64,000 nucleotides of DNA from Mycobacterium terramassiliense (GCF_900157385.1 NZ_LT717701.1:598693-662692); one strand, 5' to 3'. Counted from the first letter of the stretch, positions 25,948 to 34,476 are shown. Translations and numbers: made by a program. The notes: generated by a model not told the origin, from the letters alone.

Positions 25948-27302
25948 TCGGTCGCCTCCGACCGGCCCGACCAGCCGCGGTCTCGGGCGAGCAGGTCGGC
26001 GATGGTCTCGCGGCGGACCAGTTCACGGGCCCTGCCCGCGGCGGCGGCGACCAGCGGCGGGCGGCCCACCTGGCTGCAGGTGGATCCCATCGAGTAGTGG
26101 TAGGCGCCGGTGCAGGCCACCGCCAGCAAGTCGCCGGGATGGATGTCGGCGGACAGCTCGACATCGCTGGCGATCTCGTCACCGGCCTCGCAATGACGGC
26201 CCACCACCGTAACCAGCGTGGTGTCGGCGCACGAATGCCGATTGGCCAGCGCCACCGTGTATTTCGCGTCGGCGCCGGCCACGCGCGGATTGTCGCTCAT
26301 CCCGCCGTCCACCGCGACGAAGGTGCGTCCGTCGCTCTGGCGCTTGACGGCCACCACCCGGTACAGCGTTATCCCGGCGCGGGCGGCGATCGCGCGGCCC
26401 GGCTGGATCACGATGCGCGGTTGCGGATAACCGTATTTCCTGCAAGCGGATTGGAGTGTGGCGTCGATGACCGCGCCCAATGCCCGCGGGTCGAGCTGGG
26501 GATCCCCGGACCGATAGGGGACGGCGTGGCCGCCGCCGAGGTTGAGCTCGCCCAGCGCGATCCCGTGGCGGTCACGGACCTGGGCCATCGAGGCGATCAC
26601 CTGCCTGATCGCCTCGCCGTACAGCGCGACGTCGGCGAGCTGCGAGCCCAACTGGCAGTGCAGCCCGACCAGGTCGAGCCACGGCTGATCCAAGACGCGC
26701 TTGACCGCGCCGTAAGCCTGGCCGCCCGCCAACGCGAAGCCGAACTTCTGGTCGAGCACCCCGCCGCTCACCGCGCCGGCGTCGATGTCGGGGATCACCC
26801 GGATCAGCACGCGCTGGCGGCGGCGCACCCGGCCGGCCAGCAGCGCGATCTCGTGGGGCGTGTCGATCACGATCCGCCCCACCCCGGCGGCCACCGCATC
26901 GTCCAGCTCGCCGGCGGTCTTGGCGTTGCCGTTGAGGATGATCTTCGCCGGCGGCACCTCGCCGGTGAGGGCGGTGGCCAGTTCGCCGCCGGAACAGACG
27001 TCCACGCCCGCGCCTTCGTCGGCGGCCCACCCCGCCACGGCCGCGCTCAGCAGCGCCCGACCGGCGTAGATCACTTCGGCGCCGGGAAGCGCCGCACGAT
27101 AATCGCGGATGCGCGTCCGGAAATCGTCCTCATCGACGACGTAGGCGGGGGTGCCGAACGAGGCGGCCAGCTCGGTGGCGGCGACCCCGCCGACGCACAA
27201 CCGGCCCCTCCCGTCGACGTAGCTGCTCAGCGGCCAGATCGCCCGGTCGAGGTGCGAATCCACCTCGTGCCGCGGCGAGGAAACCAGCTCGAACAGCGTC
27301 AT
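25944..27302 (-). CDS. Diaminopimelate-decarboxylase homologue lacking the PLP lysine
   Basis: A 452-residue protein of the alanine-racemase-fold PLP decarboxylases (LysA type). The fold markers DVCSGGELATAL, LNLGGGHAVPY and the Cys in HCEAGD (C371) remain. The Schiff-base lysine of the YAxKA motif is Arg82 (IYAGRALL, codon CGG). HCH-GSQ reads HCQLGSQ (Gln217), EPGR reads QPGR (Gln300), and the final YNxRPRP block is replaced. These changes predict no ordinary decarboxylase activity. It heads an operon with the rhomboid-like gene. A ligand-binding or regulatory role is possible; the true lysA would be elsewhere. Confidence 0.8.
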   Translation of the reverse strand: MTLFELVSSPRHEVDSHLDRAIWPLSSYVDGRGRLCVGGVAATELAASFGTPAYVVDEDDFRTRIRDYRAALPGAEVIYAGRALLSAAVAGWAADEGAGVDVCSGGELATALTGEVPPAKIILNGNAKTAGELDDAVAAGVGRIVIDTPHEIALLAGRVRRRQRVLIRVIPDIDAGAVSGGVLDQKFGFALAGGQAYGAVKRVLDQPWLDLVGLHCQLGSQLADVALYGEAIRQVIASMAQVRDRHGIALGELNLGGGHAVPYRSGDPQLDPRALGAVIDATLQSACRKYGYPQPRIVIQPGRAIAARAGITLYRVVAVKRQSDGRTFVAVDGGMSDNPRVAGADAKYTVALANRHSCADTTLVTVVGRHCEAGDEIASDVELSADIHPGDLLAVACTGAYHYSMGSTCSQVGRPPLVAAAAGRARELVRRETIADLLARDRGWSGRSEATE

Positions 27303-27354
27303 ACGTCCACGGTGCAGGTGCGCGGCGGGCTCCGCCTCGCTCTTAACGAAGCTT

Positions 27355-27368
27355 TCACACCCGTGTGA
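27355..27368. promoter_or_regulatory. Palindrome upstream of the decarboxylase-like operon
   Basis: TCACACCCGTGTGA is a perfect palindrome with 6-base arms, 53 bases upstream of the minus-strand start at 27302. It could be an operator for that operon. No regulator is assigned. Confidence 0.35.
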
Positions 27369-27458
27369 TCAATCTTCACAGAATCTGCACGGCCGCCAGG
27401 CTCGTCCGCGCCTTGACGCGCTCGTCCCGGTGCTGCTACACATGGCGTGCGGCAGAAA

Positions 27459-27474
27459 TTGGGCGATCGCCCAA
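27459..27474. promoter_or_regulatory. TetR-type operator, site 1 (perfect 16-bp palindrome)
   Basis: TTGGGCGATCGCCCAA is fully symmetric and lies 19 bases upstream of the ATG of the SDR at 27493. Two close variants stand at 30139-30154 and 30227-30242 beside the other promoters of this cluster, which makes it the best-defined operator in the window. Confidence 0.75.
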
Positions 27475-27492
27475 AAATGGATAGAGGTGACT

Positions 27493-28329
27493 ATGGCGGG
27501 CCGGATGGACGGCAAGGTCGCGTTCGTGACCGGCGCGGCGCGCGGGCAGGGCAGAAGTCACGCGGTGCGGCTCGCGCAGGAGGGTGCCGACATCATCGCC
27601 GTCGACATCTGCCGCAAGTTCGAGGCCTCGCCGGCGGACGGCGCGACGCCCGAGGACCTCGATGAGACCGCGGGCCTGGTGAAGGACGCCGGCGGTCGGG
27701 TCGTCACTGCCAAGGTCGACGTGCGCGATTTCGACGCCTTGCGGGCCGCCGTCGGCGGCGGGGTCGAACAACTGGGGCGCCTGGACGTGATCGTCGCGAA
27801 CGCCGGCATCGGGACGACGGCGGGAAAGCTCCACAAGACCGACGAGGCGCTGTGGCAGGAGATGATCGACGTCAACCTGAGCGGGGTATGGAAGACGGTG
27901 AAGGCCGGCGTTCCGCACATCCTGGCAGGCAATCGCGGCGGCTCCGTCGTCCTCACGTCCTCGGTGGCCGGGTTCAAGGCCTACCCCCACGTGGGCCACT
28001 ACGTGGCGGCCAAGCACGGCGTGATCGGGCTGATGCGTTCGTTCGCGGTCGAATTGGGCCAGCGCATGATCAGGGTCAACGCCGTCCTGCCGACGCACGT
28101 GAACTCACCGCTGCTGATGAACGAGTCCACCTACCGCGCCTTCCGGCCGGAGCTGGAGAATCCCGGCCCCGACGACCTCGCGCCGGTGTGCCGAAGCTTC
28201 CACTACCTGCCGATCCCCTGGGTGACCCCGGAAGACATCACCAACGCCGTGCTGTTCCTGGCCTCCGACGAAGCGCGCTTCATCACCGGCGTCGCGCTGC
28301 CCGTGGACGCCGGCAGCTGCCTGAAGTAA
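27493..28329 (+). CDS. Mycofactocin-coupled SDR family oxidoreductase
   Basis: A 278-residue SDR. The opening MAGRMDGKVAFVTGAARGQG followed by RSHAVRLAQEGADIIAVDIC is the hallmark of the mycofactocin-dependent SDR group, which holds its nicotinamide tightly and passes electrons to mycofactocin. The active-site YVAAKHGVIGLMRS is present and the end ITGVALPVDAGSCLK is standard. ATG 27493 follows GAGGTG at 27484-27489. The P450 starts ten bases downstream. The pair probably oxidises one hydrophobic alcohol or terpenoid-like compound under control of the TetR at 29549. Confidence 0.85.
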   Translation: MAGRMDGKVAFVTGAARGQGRSHAVRLAQEGADIIAVDICRKFEASPADGATPEDLDETAGLVKDAGGRVVTAKVDVRDFDALRAAVGGGVEQLGRLDVIVANAGIGTTAGKLHKTDEALWQEMIDVNLSGVWKTVKAGVPHILAGNRGGSVVLTSSVAGFKAYPHVGHYVAAKHGVIGLMRSFAVELGQRMIRVNAVLPTHVNSPLLMNESTYRAFRPELENPGPDDLAPVCRSFHYLPIPWVTPEDITNAVLFLASDEARFITGVALPVDAGSCLK

Positions 28330-28339
28330 GGAAGCATCG

Positions 28340-29542
28340 ATGACCGTCACCCATGACACCGACGTCTACTACGACCCCTACGATACCGGCATCATCGCCG
28401 ACCCGTACCCGACCTATGCGCGGCTGCGCGAAGAGGCGCCGATCTACTACAACGAGCGGTACGACTTCTGGGCGATATCAAGGCATTCCGACGTCGAACG
28501 CGCGCTGGCCAACTGGGAGGTGTTCTCCAACCGCCGCAGCGACATCCTCGAGTTAATTCAGTCGAAATTCGACATGCCCGGCGGCGTCATGATGTTCCAG
28601 GATCCGCCCGAACACACCAGGCTGCGCGGCCTGATGTCGCGGGTGTTCACGCCGCGCCGGATGGCCGAGCTCGAAGACCAGATCAGGCGGTACTGCGTGC
28701 GGTGCCTTGATCCGCTCGTCGGGTCGGACGGATTCGACATCATCGCCGAACTCGCATCGATGATGCCGATGCGAGTGATCGGGATGCTGCTGGGAATTCC
28801 TGAGTCCGAACAGGTTACGGTCCGTGACGCCAACGACGCCAACCTGCGCACCAAGCCGGGCACGCCGATGAAGGTCGCCGACGCCGACTCCATCGCCGAC
28901 GGGCGCATCTACGCCGACTACGTCGAATGGCGTTCCAAGAACCCGTCGGACGACCTCATGACGACTTTGCTCAACGTCGAGTTCGACGACGAGCACGGGG
29001 TGCACCGAAAGCTGACGCGCAAAGAGGTGCTGCATTACACCCAGGTGGTGGCGGGCGCCGGAAACGAGACGACGGGCCGGCTGATCGGCTGGCTGGCCAA
29101 GGTCCTCGCCGAGCGCCCGGACCAGCGGCGCGAGGTCTACCAAGACCGGTCGCTGCTGACCCGGACGGTTGACGAGACGCTTCGATTCGAGCCCACCGGT
29201 CCCCACGTAGCCCGTTGGATGGCAAAGGATTTCGAGTGTTACGGCAAGACTGTTCCGGCCGGCAGCGCCATGCTGCTGCTGTTCGGCGCGGCCAATCGCG
29301 ATCACCGCCGCTATACCGATCCGGACACGTTCAACATCCGTCGCGACAACATCTCGCACATCACTTTCGGCAAGGGCGTGCATTACTGCCTCGGGGCGAA
29401 CCTGGCGCGACTCGAGGGCCGCGTCGCGCTCGACGAGATCCTCAACCGGTGGCCGGAATGGGACATCGATTACGACACGGCGCAATTGGCGTCGACGTCG
29501 ACCGTACGCGGCTGGGAGCGCCTGCGGGTCGTGCTGCCCTAG
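28340..29542 (+). CDS. Cytochrome P450
   Basis: A 400-residue P450. The I-helix motif is AGNETT at 240-245 (Asn instead of the more common His or Asp), ExxR is DETLR (E279, R282), and the haem loop FGKGVHYCLG gives the Cys ligand at 350. The N-terminal region YYDPYDTGIIADPYPTYARL is typical of mycobacterial soluble P450s. It is cotranscribed with the SDR upstream and faces the TetR gene tail to tail, six bases apart. The substrate is unknown. Confidence 0.9.
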   Translation: MTVTHDTDVYYDPYDTGIIADPYPTYARLREEAPIYYNERYDFWAISRHSDVERALANWEVFSNRRSDILELIQSKFDMPGGVMMFQDPPEHTRLRGLMSRVFTPRRMAELEDQIRRYCVRCLDPLVGSDGFDIIAELASMMPMRVIGMLLGIPESEQVTVRDANDANLRTKPGTPMKVADADSIADGRIYADYVEWRSKNPSDDLMTTLLNVEFDDEHGVHRKLTRKEVLHYTQVVAGAGNETTGRLIGWLAKVLAERPDQRREVYQDRSLLTRTVDETLRFEPTGPHVARWMAKDFECYGKTVPAGSAMLLLFGAANRDHRRYTDPDTFNIRRDNISHITFGKGVHYCLGANLARLEGRVALDEILNRWPEWDIDYDTAQLASTSTVRGWERLRVVLP

Positions 29543-29548
29543 GTCACC

Positions 29549-30124
29549 TCAATCGCGCCGCTTGCTCGGCATCTCGAACCGGTCCAGGAATCGGGTGACC
29601 AGCGCGACGGCCTCGTCGTGGCCGCCCTTGGTCCCGAGCGTCTGCTCGAGGATCAGGGTGCGTCCGACCGCGGCGATGACGACCGCGAGACCCGCCGGCG
29701 GGAATTCGCTTGTGTCGAGGCCATGTTCGCGGACGATGAAGTTCAGCGCGGTGATCTGCATCTCGCGCCACCGGTCCTGCCAGGCGGAGATTTCCGCACG
29801 GATCTCCTTGCGGTGGTTGGCAAGCCCCATGAACTCCAGCAGCAGCCGGGCGTCCTTGGGTTCGATGAGCGTCTCCCAGAAGGCGTGCAGGGGCCGGTCG
29901 GAGGCGAGCGCCTCGCGTTGCCGTTCCAGGTAGGCCGCGGCGCCCCGCCGGAACACGTCCAGATACAGCTCGTCCATCGTCGGGAAGTAGTAGTGCACCA
30001 GGGCCGGTTTGACCCCGGCCGCGGCGGCCACACGCCGCGAGGTGGCCGCGGCGTACCCCTCGTCGACCATGATTCGACTCGTCGCGTCGATCAGCATGTC
30101 CCGAGTGGTGGAGTCCCTGGCCAT
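29549..30124 (-). CDS. TetR-family transcriptional regulator
   Basis: A 191-residue regulator starting at ATG 30124. The DNA-binding domain covers ATSRIMVDEGYAAATSRRVA and the recognition helix GVKPALVHYYFPTMDELY. The C-terminal ligand domain has no recognisable signature. The promoter region carries the operator-like site 30139-30154 fifteen bases upstream, and two related sites stand before the SDR genes on either side. This suggests autoregulation and repression of both flanking units. Confidence 0.88.
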   Translation of the reverse strand: MARDSTTRDMLIDATSRIMVDEGYAAATSRRVAAAAGVKPALVHYYFPTMDELYLDVFRRGAAAYLERQREALASDRPLHAFWETLIEPKDARLLLEFMGLANHRKEIRAEISAWQDRWREMQITALNFIVREHGLDTSEFPPAGLAVVIAAVGRTLILEQTLGTKGGHDEAVALVTRFLDRFEMPSKRRD

Positions 30125-30138
30125 CAACGGACCCTAGA

Positions 30139-30154
30139 TTGGGCGATCGCCAAA
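30139..30154. promoter_or_regulatory. TetR-type operator, site 2
   Basis: TTGGGCGATCGCCAAA differs from site 1 at one position within the 16-bp palindrome and also shares flanking A-rich bases. It lies just upstream of the TetR start (30124, minus strand), fitting autoregulation. Confidence 0.7.
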
Positions 30155-30226
30155 AATCAACCGTCCGGCGTGGCGCGCGGCTTGACCCTCGTCGCACGCG
30201 GGTGGTAGGCAGTGTCAAGCCCCATG

Positions 30227-30242
30227 CTGGGCGGTCGCTCAG
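30227..30242. promoter_or_regulatory. TetR-type operator, site 3 (degenerate)
   Basis: CTGGGCGGTCGCTCAG matches site 1 at 12 of 16 positions and keeps the outer symmetry. It ends 14 bases before the chosen GTG start at 30257 and overlaps the AGGAAGG ribosome binding region, so a bound repressor would block transcription or initiation. Confidence 0.5.
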
Positions 30243-30256
30243 GAAGGTGGGTGCGC

Positions 30257-30961
30257 GTGAAGACTGCGGTGGTGACCGGCGGGGCGTCCGGGATTGGCCG
30301 AGCGGTGGCGGAGCGATTGCGCAGCGACGGATTTCGGGTGGCGGTCATCGACCTGTCGCCCACCGGCGACGGGTTCGGCTACGTCGCGGACGTGACCGAT
30401 CGTGCGCAGGTCGACGCCGCGATGTCGGCGATCCGGGATGCGCTCGGTCCGATCCTGGTGCTGGTCAACGCGGCCGGCGTGGAGGGCTTCAAGAAATTCC
30501 TGGGCATGTCGTTCGAGGAATGGTCGAAAGTGGTCGACGTCAACCTCAACGGTGTGTTCCACACGATTCAGGCGGCGCTCCCGGACATGGTCGAGGCGGG
30601 CTGGGGGCGCATCGTCAACATTTCGTCGTCCAGCACGCACTCCGGTCAGCCGTTCATGGCCCACTACGTCGCCGCCAAGTCCGCGGTGAACGGCCTGACC
30701 AAGTCGCTGGCCCTCGAGTACGGGCCGAGCGGGGTCACCGTCAACGCGGTCCCGCCGGGGTTCATCGACACCCCGATGCTGCGCAGCGCCGAGCGCCGGC
30801 AGCTGCTGGGCGGCACCGTGGAGGACCACATCGCGCGCACGCCGGTGCGCCGGGTGGGCAGGCCGGAGGACATCGCCGCCGCGTGCGCGTTCTTCGCCTC
30901 CGAGGAGGCCGGCTACATCACGGGCCAGATACTCGGCGTCAACGGTGGACGCAACACCTGA
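30257..30961 (+). CDS. Short-chain dehydrogenase/reductase (SDR)
   Basis: A 234-residue SDR. GTG 30257 (VKTAVVTGGASGIG) is chosen since AGGAAGG at 30241-30247 lies nine bases upstream; GTG 30251 is too close. The cofactor loop TGGASGIG, NISSSSTHSG, and the active-site YVAAKSAVNGLTKSLA are complete. The short sequence between the Rossmann parts makes it about 15 residues smaller than usual. It is divergent from the TetR gene and probably in its regulon. Confidence 0.85.
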   Translation: MKTAVVTGGASGIGRAVAERLRSDGFRVAVIDLSPTGDGFGYVADVTDRAQVDAAMSAIRDALGPILVLVNAAGVEGFKKFLGMSFEEWSKVVDVNLNGVFHTIQAALPDMVEAGWGRIVNISSSSTHSGQPFMAHYVAAKSAVNGLTKSLALEYGPSGVTVNAVPPGFIDTPMLRSAERRQLLGGTVEDHIARTPVRRVGRPEDIAAACAFFASEEAGYITGQILGVNGGRNT

Positions 30962-30980
30962 GGGTTAGGAAATCGCGTCA

Positions 30981-31385
30981 ATGGGGAACTGTTCAGCCGT
31001 GCCTCCGCGCTTTCAGGACGTCATCGCGTCCAAGTACCTGCTCCTGACCACCTTCACCAAGGACGGTCGTCCCAAGCCGACACCGATCTGGGGCGTGCGG
31101 GACGGCGACAAGCTGTTGGTCATCACCGACGACGGGTCGTGGAAGGTGAGGCGGATCAAGAACACGCCCCGGGTGACGATCGCCCGCAGCGCGGCGCTGG
31201 GCAAGCCGAAGAGCGAACCGGTCGAAGCGGTCGCCCGGGTGCTGCCGAAATCCGAGACGCGGCGGGTCTATAACGCCGTGCTCAAGCGGTATTGGTATCA
31301 CGCGTGGTGGTTCTACGCGCACTCGATCGTGCGGGGCGGCATCGACAAGGTGCACGTGGGGCTGGAGATCACGCCGGCTGCGTAG
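30981..31385 (+). CDS. PPOX-class F420-dependent oxidoreductase/biliverdin-reductase-like
   Basis: A 134-residue split-barrel flavin/F420-binding protein of the pyridoxamine-phosphate-oxidase superfamily. YLLLTTFTKDGRPKPTPIWGVRDGDKLLV gives the cofactor-binding strands, and SWKVRRIKNTPRVTIARS the phosphate-binding region. Members of this size in mycobacteria usually use F420H2. It starts 19 bases after the SDR and probably shares its transcript. Its last 17 bases overlap the end of the convergent alcohol dehydrogenase gene. ATG 30981 was chosen; GTG 30999 is possible. Confidence 0.78.
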   Translation: MGNCSAVPPRFQDVIASKYLLLTTFTKDGRPKPTPIWGVRDGDKLLVITDDGSWKVRRIKNTPRVTIARSAALGKPKSEPVEAVARVLPKSETRRVYNAVLKRYWYHAWWFYAHSIVRGGIDKVHVGLEITPAA

Positions 31386-32532
31386 CGTCGCTGCGGGGGT
31401 CGATGAGGATTTTCGCGTGCGCCTCGGGGTCGCCGAGGGCGTCGAACGCGGCCTCGACGCCGGCCAGCCCGACCGTCCCGGTGATCAGCGGCGTGACGTT
31501 GACCTTGCCGTCGGCGATCATGTGCAGCGTGTCGCGGAACTCCAGCGGGGTGTAGCCGAGCACGAAGCGAAGGTCGATCTCCTTGTTGATCGCCATCGCC
31601 GGCCGGAGGCGGTCCGAGCCCATGCAGACGCCGACCACGACGACGCGCGAGAACACCGGCGCGCTGGCGATGATCCCGTCGATAATGCCTGGGACGCCGA
31701 CGCATTCGAAGATGACGGGGTGCTTGGGCGTTGCCGCGCCGGCGGCCTCGGCGGCGCGCCACACGTGCCACCAGGGCAGCCGTAGCCTTTGCAGCTTCTC
31801 GATCGTGCCGACCGCCAGATCGAACGCCTCGAGGATCCCGTGCAGGTGTTTGCGGCTCGCGTCCGTCGCGTAGGGCGAATCCTGCGCGGGATCGACGACG
31901 ACGTCGGCGCCGCAGGCGGTCGCCAGCGCGCGCCGGCCCGGTGCGAAGTCGCTGGCGATCACGGTGCGCACCCCGTGCGCCTTGAGCATGAGGATCACCG
32001 CGAGACCAATTGGCCCGCAGCCGATCACGATCGCCACGTCGCCCTTGCCCACCTCGCCGCGACGGACCGCGTGCCAGCCGACGGCCATCGGCTCGGTGAG
32101 GGCCGCCATCGTGGGGGACAACCCGTTCGGGACGGCGAGCGTCAGCGACTGCTCGACGAGCAGCTGCTCGGCATAGGCTCCCGGCGCCATCGTGGACAAC
32201 CCGATCCCGTGCACCTCCTTGCCGCGGCGCAGCAGCGGCAGGGCGACGACCGTGCTGCCGGGCCGCGGTGCCTTGCGCGTGCCCGGGCCGTAATCGAGCA
32301 CCTCGCCGCAGAATTCGTGACCGAAGACGACCGACTGATGCGATCGCATGAACGCGTCGTACCCGGATTCGACCATCACGTCGGCGAGCTCGTCGCAGTG
32401 GTGGCGCGCATGCAGGTCCGATCCGCAGATGCCGCACCGCAGGACCTCGATCAGCAACTGACCCTTCGCCGGGGCCGGGGCCGCGGTGTCGACCACCTCG
32501 AGCTTCGCATTGGTGCACGTGACGGATTTCAT
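31369..32532 (-). CDS. Zinc-dependent alcohol dehydrogenase (Rv3726-like)
   Basis: A 387-residue medium-chain dehydrogenase. The catalytic zinc ligands are in LRCGICGSDLH and FGHEFCGEV, and the NAD loop is VIGCGPIGLAV. The four-Cys structural-zinc lobe of classical ADHs is absent: the matching region reads VVALPLLRRGKEVHG. Length and place in the gene order correspond to M. tuberculosis Rv3726. It probably oxidises an alcohol during lipid or xenobiotic breakdown. The WS/DGAT gene lies 12 bases upstream, so they may form an operon. Confidence 0.85.
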   Translation of the reverse strand: MKSVTCTNAKLEVVDTAAPAPAKGQLLIEVLRCGICGSDLHARHHCDELADVMVESGYDAFMRSHQSVVFGHEFCGEVLDYGPGTRKAPRPGSTVVALPLLRRGKEVHGIGLSTMAPGAYAEQLLVEQSLTLAVPNGLSPTMAALTEPMAVGWHAVRRGEVGKGDVAIVIGCGPIGLAVILMLKAHGVRTVIASDFAPGRRALATACGADVVVDPAQDSPYATDASRKHLHGILEAFDLAVGTIEKLQRLRLPWWHVWRAAEAAGAATPKHPVIFECVGVPGIIDGIIASAPVFSRVVVVGVCMGSDRLRPAMAINKEIDLRFVLGYTPLEFRDTLHMIADGKVNVTPLITGTVGLAGVEAAFDALGDPEAHAKILIDPRSDATQPA

Positions 32533-32544
32533 GTGCCGATCCTC

Positions 32545-33933
32545 CTACACCGCCGCGGGTTGCAGGCCCGCCGCCTCCCTCAACTCCTCGTAGGCTCGCC
32601 TCGTGCAGCGGGCGAGTTGCGGAAGGCCGTCGAGCGCGGCGCTGTTGCCGACGAACCCGAAGTCCATGCTGTCGTGGTAGGACGCCAACGTGGCGTTGAG
32701 CCCGATCGAGGCGGCGAGGGCCGAAACCGGGTAGATGCCAACGAGGCGCGCACCGTTGAGGTATCGAGTTTCCTTGGCTCCCGCCACATTTGAAATGACG
32801 AGGTTGCACGCCGGGCGCGCCACCCGGTCCAGGTGTGTCGATGCCCCGAGGCCGGCGAGCGCGACGAGCCCCACCGCATAGGTCATCGCCGCCTCGCTGG
32901 ACATGCGGCCGAGTTCCTTCTTGCACGACGCGACCGAGTCGGCCACTTGGCGGATTCGTTCCGCCGCGCCGGCGCCGGGGTCGCCGAGACGCGGGAATAT
33001 CGCCGACACGCGCGTGCCGATCGCGGTGTCCCCGTCGGCCCGCATCGACACCGGGCACATCGCGATGAAGGGATGCGCGACGGCTCGGCCCGTCTCCCTT
33101 AGGTAGGCGTGCAGCCCCGCGTCGATGACGCTGACCGCCACGTCGTTCAGGGTCGCCCCGAAGTGGCGGCCGACCCGGCGCATCTCGTCGAGCGGCAGCG
33201 ACAGCGTCGCGAAGCTCCGCCCGATGTGGAGCGGGGCGTTGGTGGGGCCGTGCTGCGCCACGAACGGCAGGCTGCCCTCAAGACGCGATCGCAGTGCGCC
33301 CGCGAGCACCTTGCGCAGCGCGCCGACGGAAACCTGGTTCAGCGCCTCGACCTGCATGAGCGCGCCGCGAACCGAATCGGCGATGCGCGCTGCCAGCGAC
33401 GTCGCGGAGTGCGCCGGGGGCTCCGGTGTGCCCAACGCAAAGGCGGGGGGTGGGACGGTGCGCCGGTCGGTCGTGCTCAGCCCGGCGTAGAGCCGCCGCA
33501 GGCCCGATTCTCCGTCGATGATCGAGTGGTGGGTCTTGGTGTAGATCGCGAACATTCCGTCCGGCACACCATCGATGACCCAGCAGCGAAAGAGCGGCCG
33601 ATCACGGTCGAGTTGTGGCTCGTGCAGATCGGCGACGAGCCGCAACAGGTCGTCATAGGACGCTCCGGCGGGCAGCGCCAGGTGCCCGACGTGGTAATAG
33701 GGGTCCCAGTCCGTCACCTCCCGGAAATGGGGCGCACTTCGGCCCAGCAGCTCGGGGACGTAGTTGAACGGCGGCACCGGCGTGCACGCCCGATAGGCGT
33801 CCACGATCTCCCGCACGATGGGCGCGCGGCCGGCCGGCTTCTCGAACAGCAGCATCGCGCCGACGTGCGTCGTGCCGGCCGGTGATTCGATCAACAGCCA
33901 CGAAAGGTCCAGCGGCGGAATCGGTTTGGTCAT
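32545..33933 (-). CDS. Wax ester synthase / diacylglycerol acyltransferase (WS/DGAT)
   Basis: A 462-residue WS/DGAT-type protein. The catalytic HHxxxDG is present as THHSIIDGESG near residue 143, and the C-terminal block NVAGAKETRYLNGARLVGIYP is conserved. It starts MTKPIPPLDLSWLLIESPAGTTHVGAMLLF. It may make triacylglycerol or wax esters or a specialised acyl transfer. It is transcribed leftward with the alcohol dehydrogenase. A weak DosR-box-like sequence stands at 34052-34065, about 120 bases upstream. Confidence 0.85.
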   Translation of the reverse strand: MTKPIPPLDLSWLLIESPAGTTHVGAMLLFEKPAGRAPIVREIVDAYRACTPVPPFNYVPELLGRSAPHFREVTDWDPYYHVGHLALPAGASYDDLLRLVADLHEPQLDRDRPLFRCWVIDGVPDGMFAIYTKTHHSIIDGESGLRRLYAGLSTTDRRTVPPPAFALGTPEPPAHSATSLAARIADSVRGALMQVEALNQVSVGALRKVLAGALRSRLEGSLPFVAQHGPTNAPLHIGRSFATLSLPLDEMRRVGRHFGATLNDVAVSVIDAGLHAYLRETGRAVAHPFIAMCPVSMRADGDTAIGTRVSAIFPRLGDPGAGAAERIRQVADSVASCKKELGRMSSEAAMTYAVGLVALAGLGASTHLDRVARPACNLVISNVAGAKETRYLNGARLVGIYPVSALAASIGLNATLASYHDSMDFGFVGNSAALDGLPQLARCTRRAYEELREAAGLQPAAV

Positions 33934-34051
33934 GCCGTACCTCCTGGCCGATGTCCGCGGCGCTTGCCGGAGCGCGCAGGAACGAAAACCCCACGGTGAT
34001 GATCTCTCCGGGGACCGGCGCCCACGAGGGCACTAGGGCACCCGTTAGGGC

Positions 34052-34065
34052 GGTCGTAAGTCCCT
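34052..34065 (-). promoter_or_regulatory. DosR-box-like half site (weak)
   Basis: Read on the minus strand the site is AGGGACTTACGACC, close to the GGGACTTTNGNCC core of the DosR motif; the second half-site is poor. It lies between the WS/DGAT gene and the small membrane protein gene at 34085. Confidence 0.25.
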
Positions 34066-34084
34066 CAGCGCTTAGGGTTGATCC

Positions 34085-34468
34085 ATGCCGCGCGACCGCA
34101 CCCGGACAGCGCCACCGATCTTGGCACTGGTGGCAGCGGCGCGCGTCGGGGTGGGCGCGACCATGCTCCTCGCGCCGGACCGGTTCTTCTCACCCGAATC
34201 GGGAACGGAGACCCTGCTGATGCAGACGATCGGGATTCGCGACCTCGTCCTGGGGTCGGGCGGGTGCGCGGCCTGGCTCCGCGGCGTCGACAACGAGTTC
34301 CGGGGCTGGGCGACGATCGGTTTGATCAGCGACAGCGCCGATCTGCTGCTGGGGCTGCGCAGCAAGCCCCTCGTCGGTACCAGGGGCGCGCTGGTCGCCA
34401 CGCTGGCGCCCGTGCCATTCGTCGGCGCGGGCTTGTTCGGCTTGGCACGCCGGCTCCGCACGGCCTGA
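34085..34468 (+). CDS. Small membrane protein, DUF4267-like
   Basis: A 127-residue protein with about four hydrophobic segments (ILALVAAARVGVGATMLLAP, LLMQTIGIRDLVLGSGGCAAW, ATIGLISDSADLLLG, ALVATLAPVPFVGAGLFGLA). The IGIRDLVLG pattern is found in small integral membrane proteins of the DUF4267 type. It starts MPRDRTRTAPP at ATG 34085. The role is unknown. It converges on the epimerase gene with an eight-base gap. Confidence 0.6.
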   Translation: MPRDRTRTAPPILALVAAARVGVGATMLLAPDRFFSPESGTETLLMQTIGIRDLVLGSGGCAAWLRGVDNEFRGWATIGLISDSADLLLGLRSKPLVGTRGALVATLAPVPFVGAGLFGLARRLRTA

Positions 34469-34476
34469 CATCGCGG

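Noticed and set aside
25944..27302. Functional lysA
   Set aside because: The PLP lysine and other active-site residues are replaced, so annotation as diaminopimelate decarboxylase would mislead.
27363..27380. CRP-type site near the palindrome at 27355
   Set aside because: TGTGA and TCACA are separated by seven bases instead of six, so it does not fit the CRP motif.
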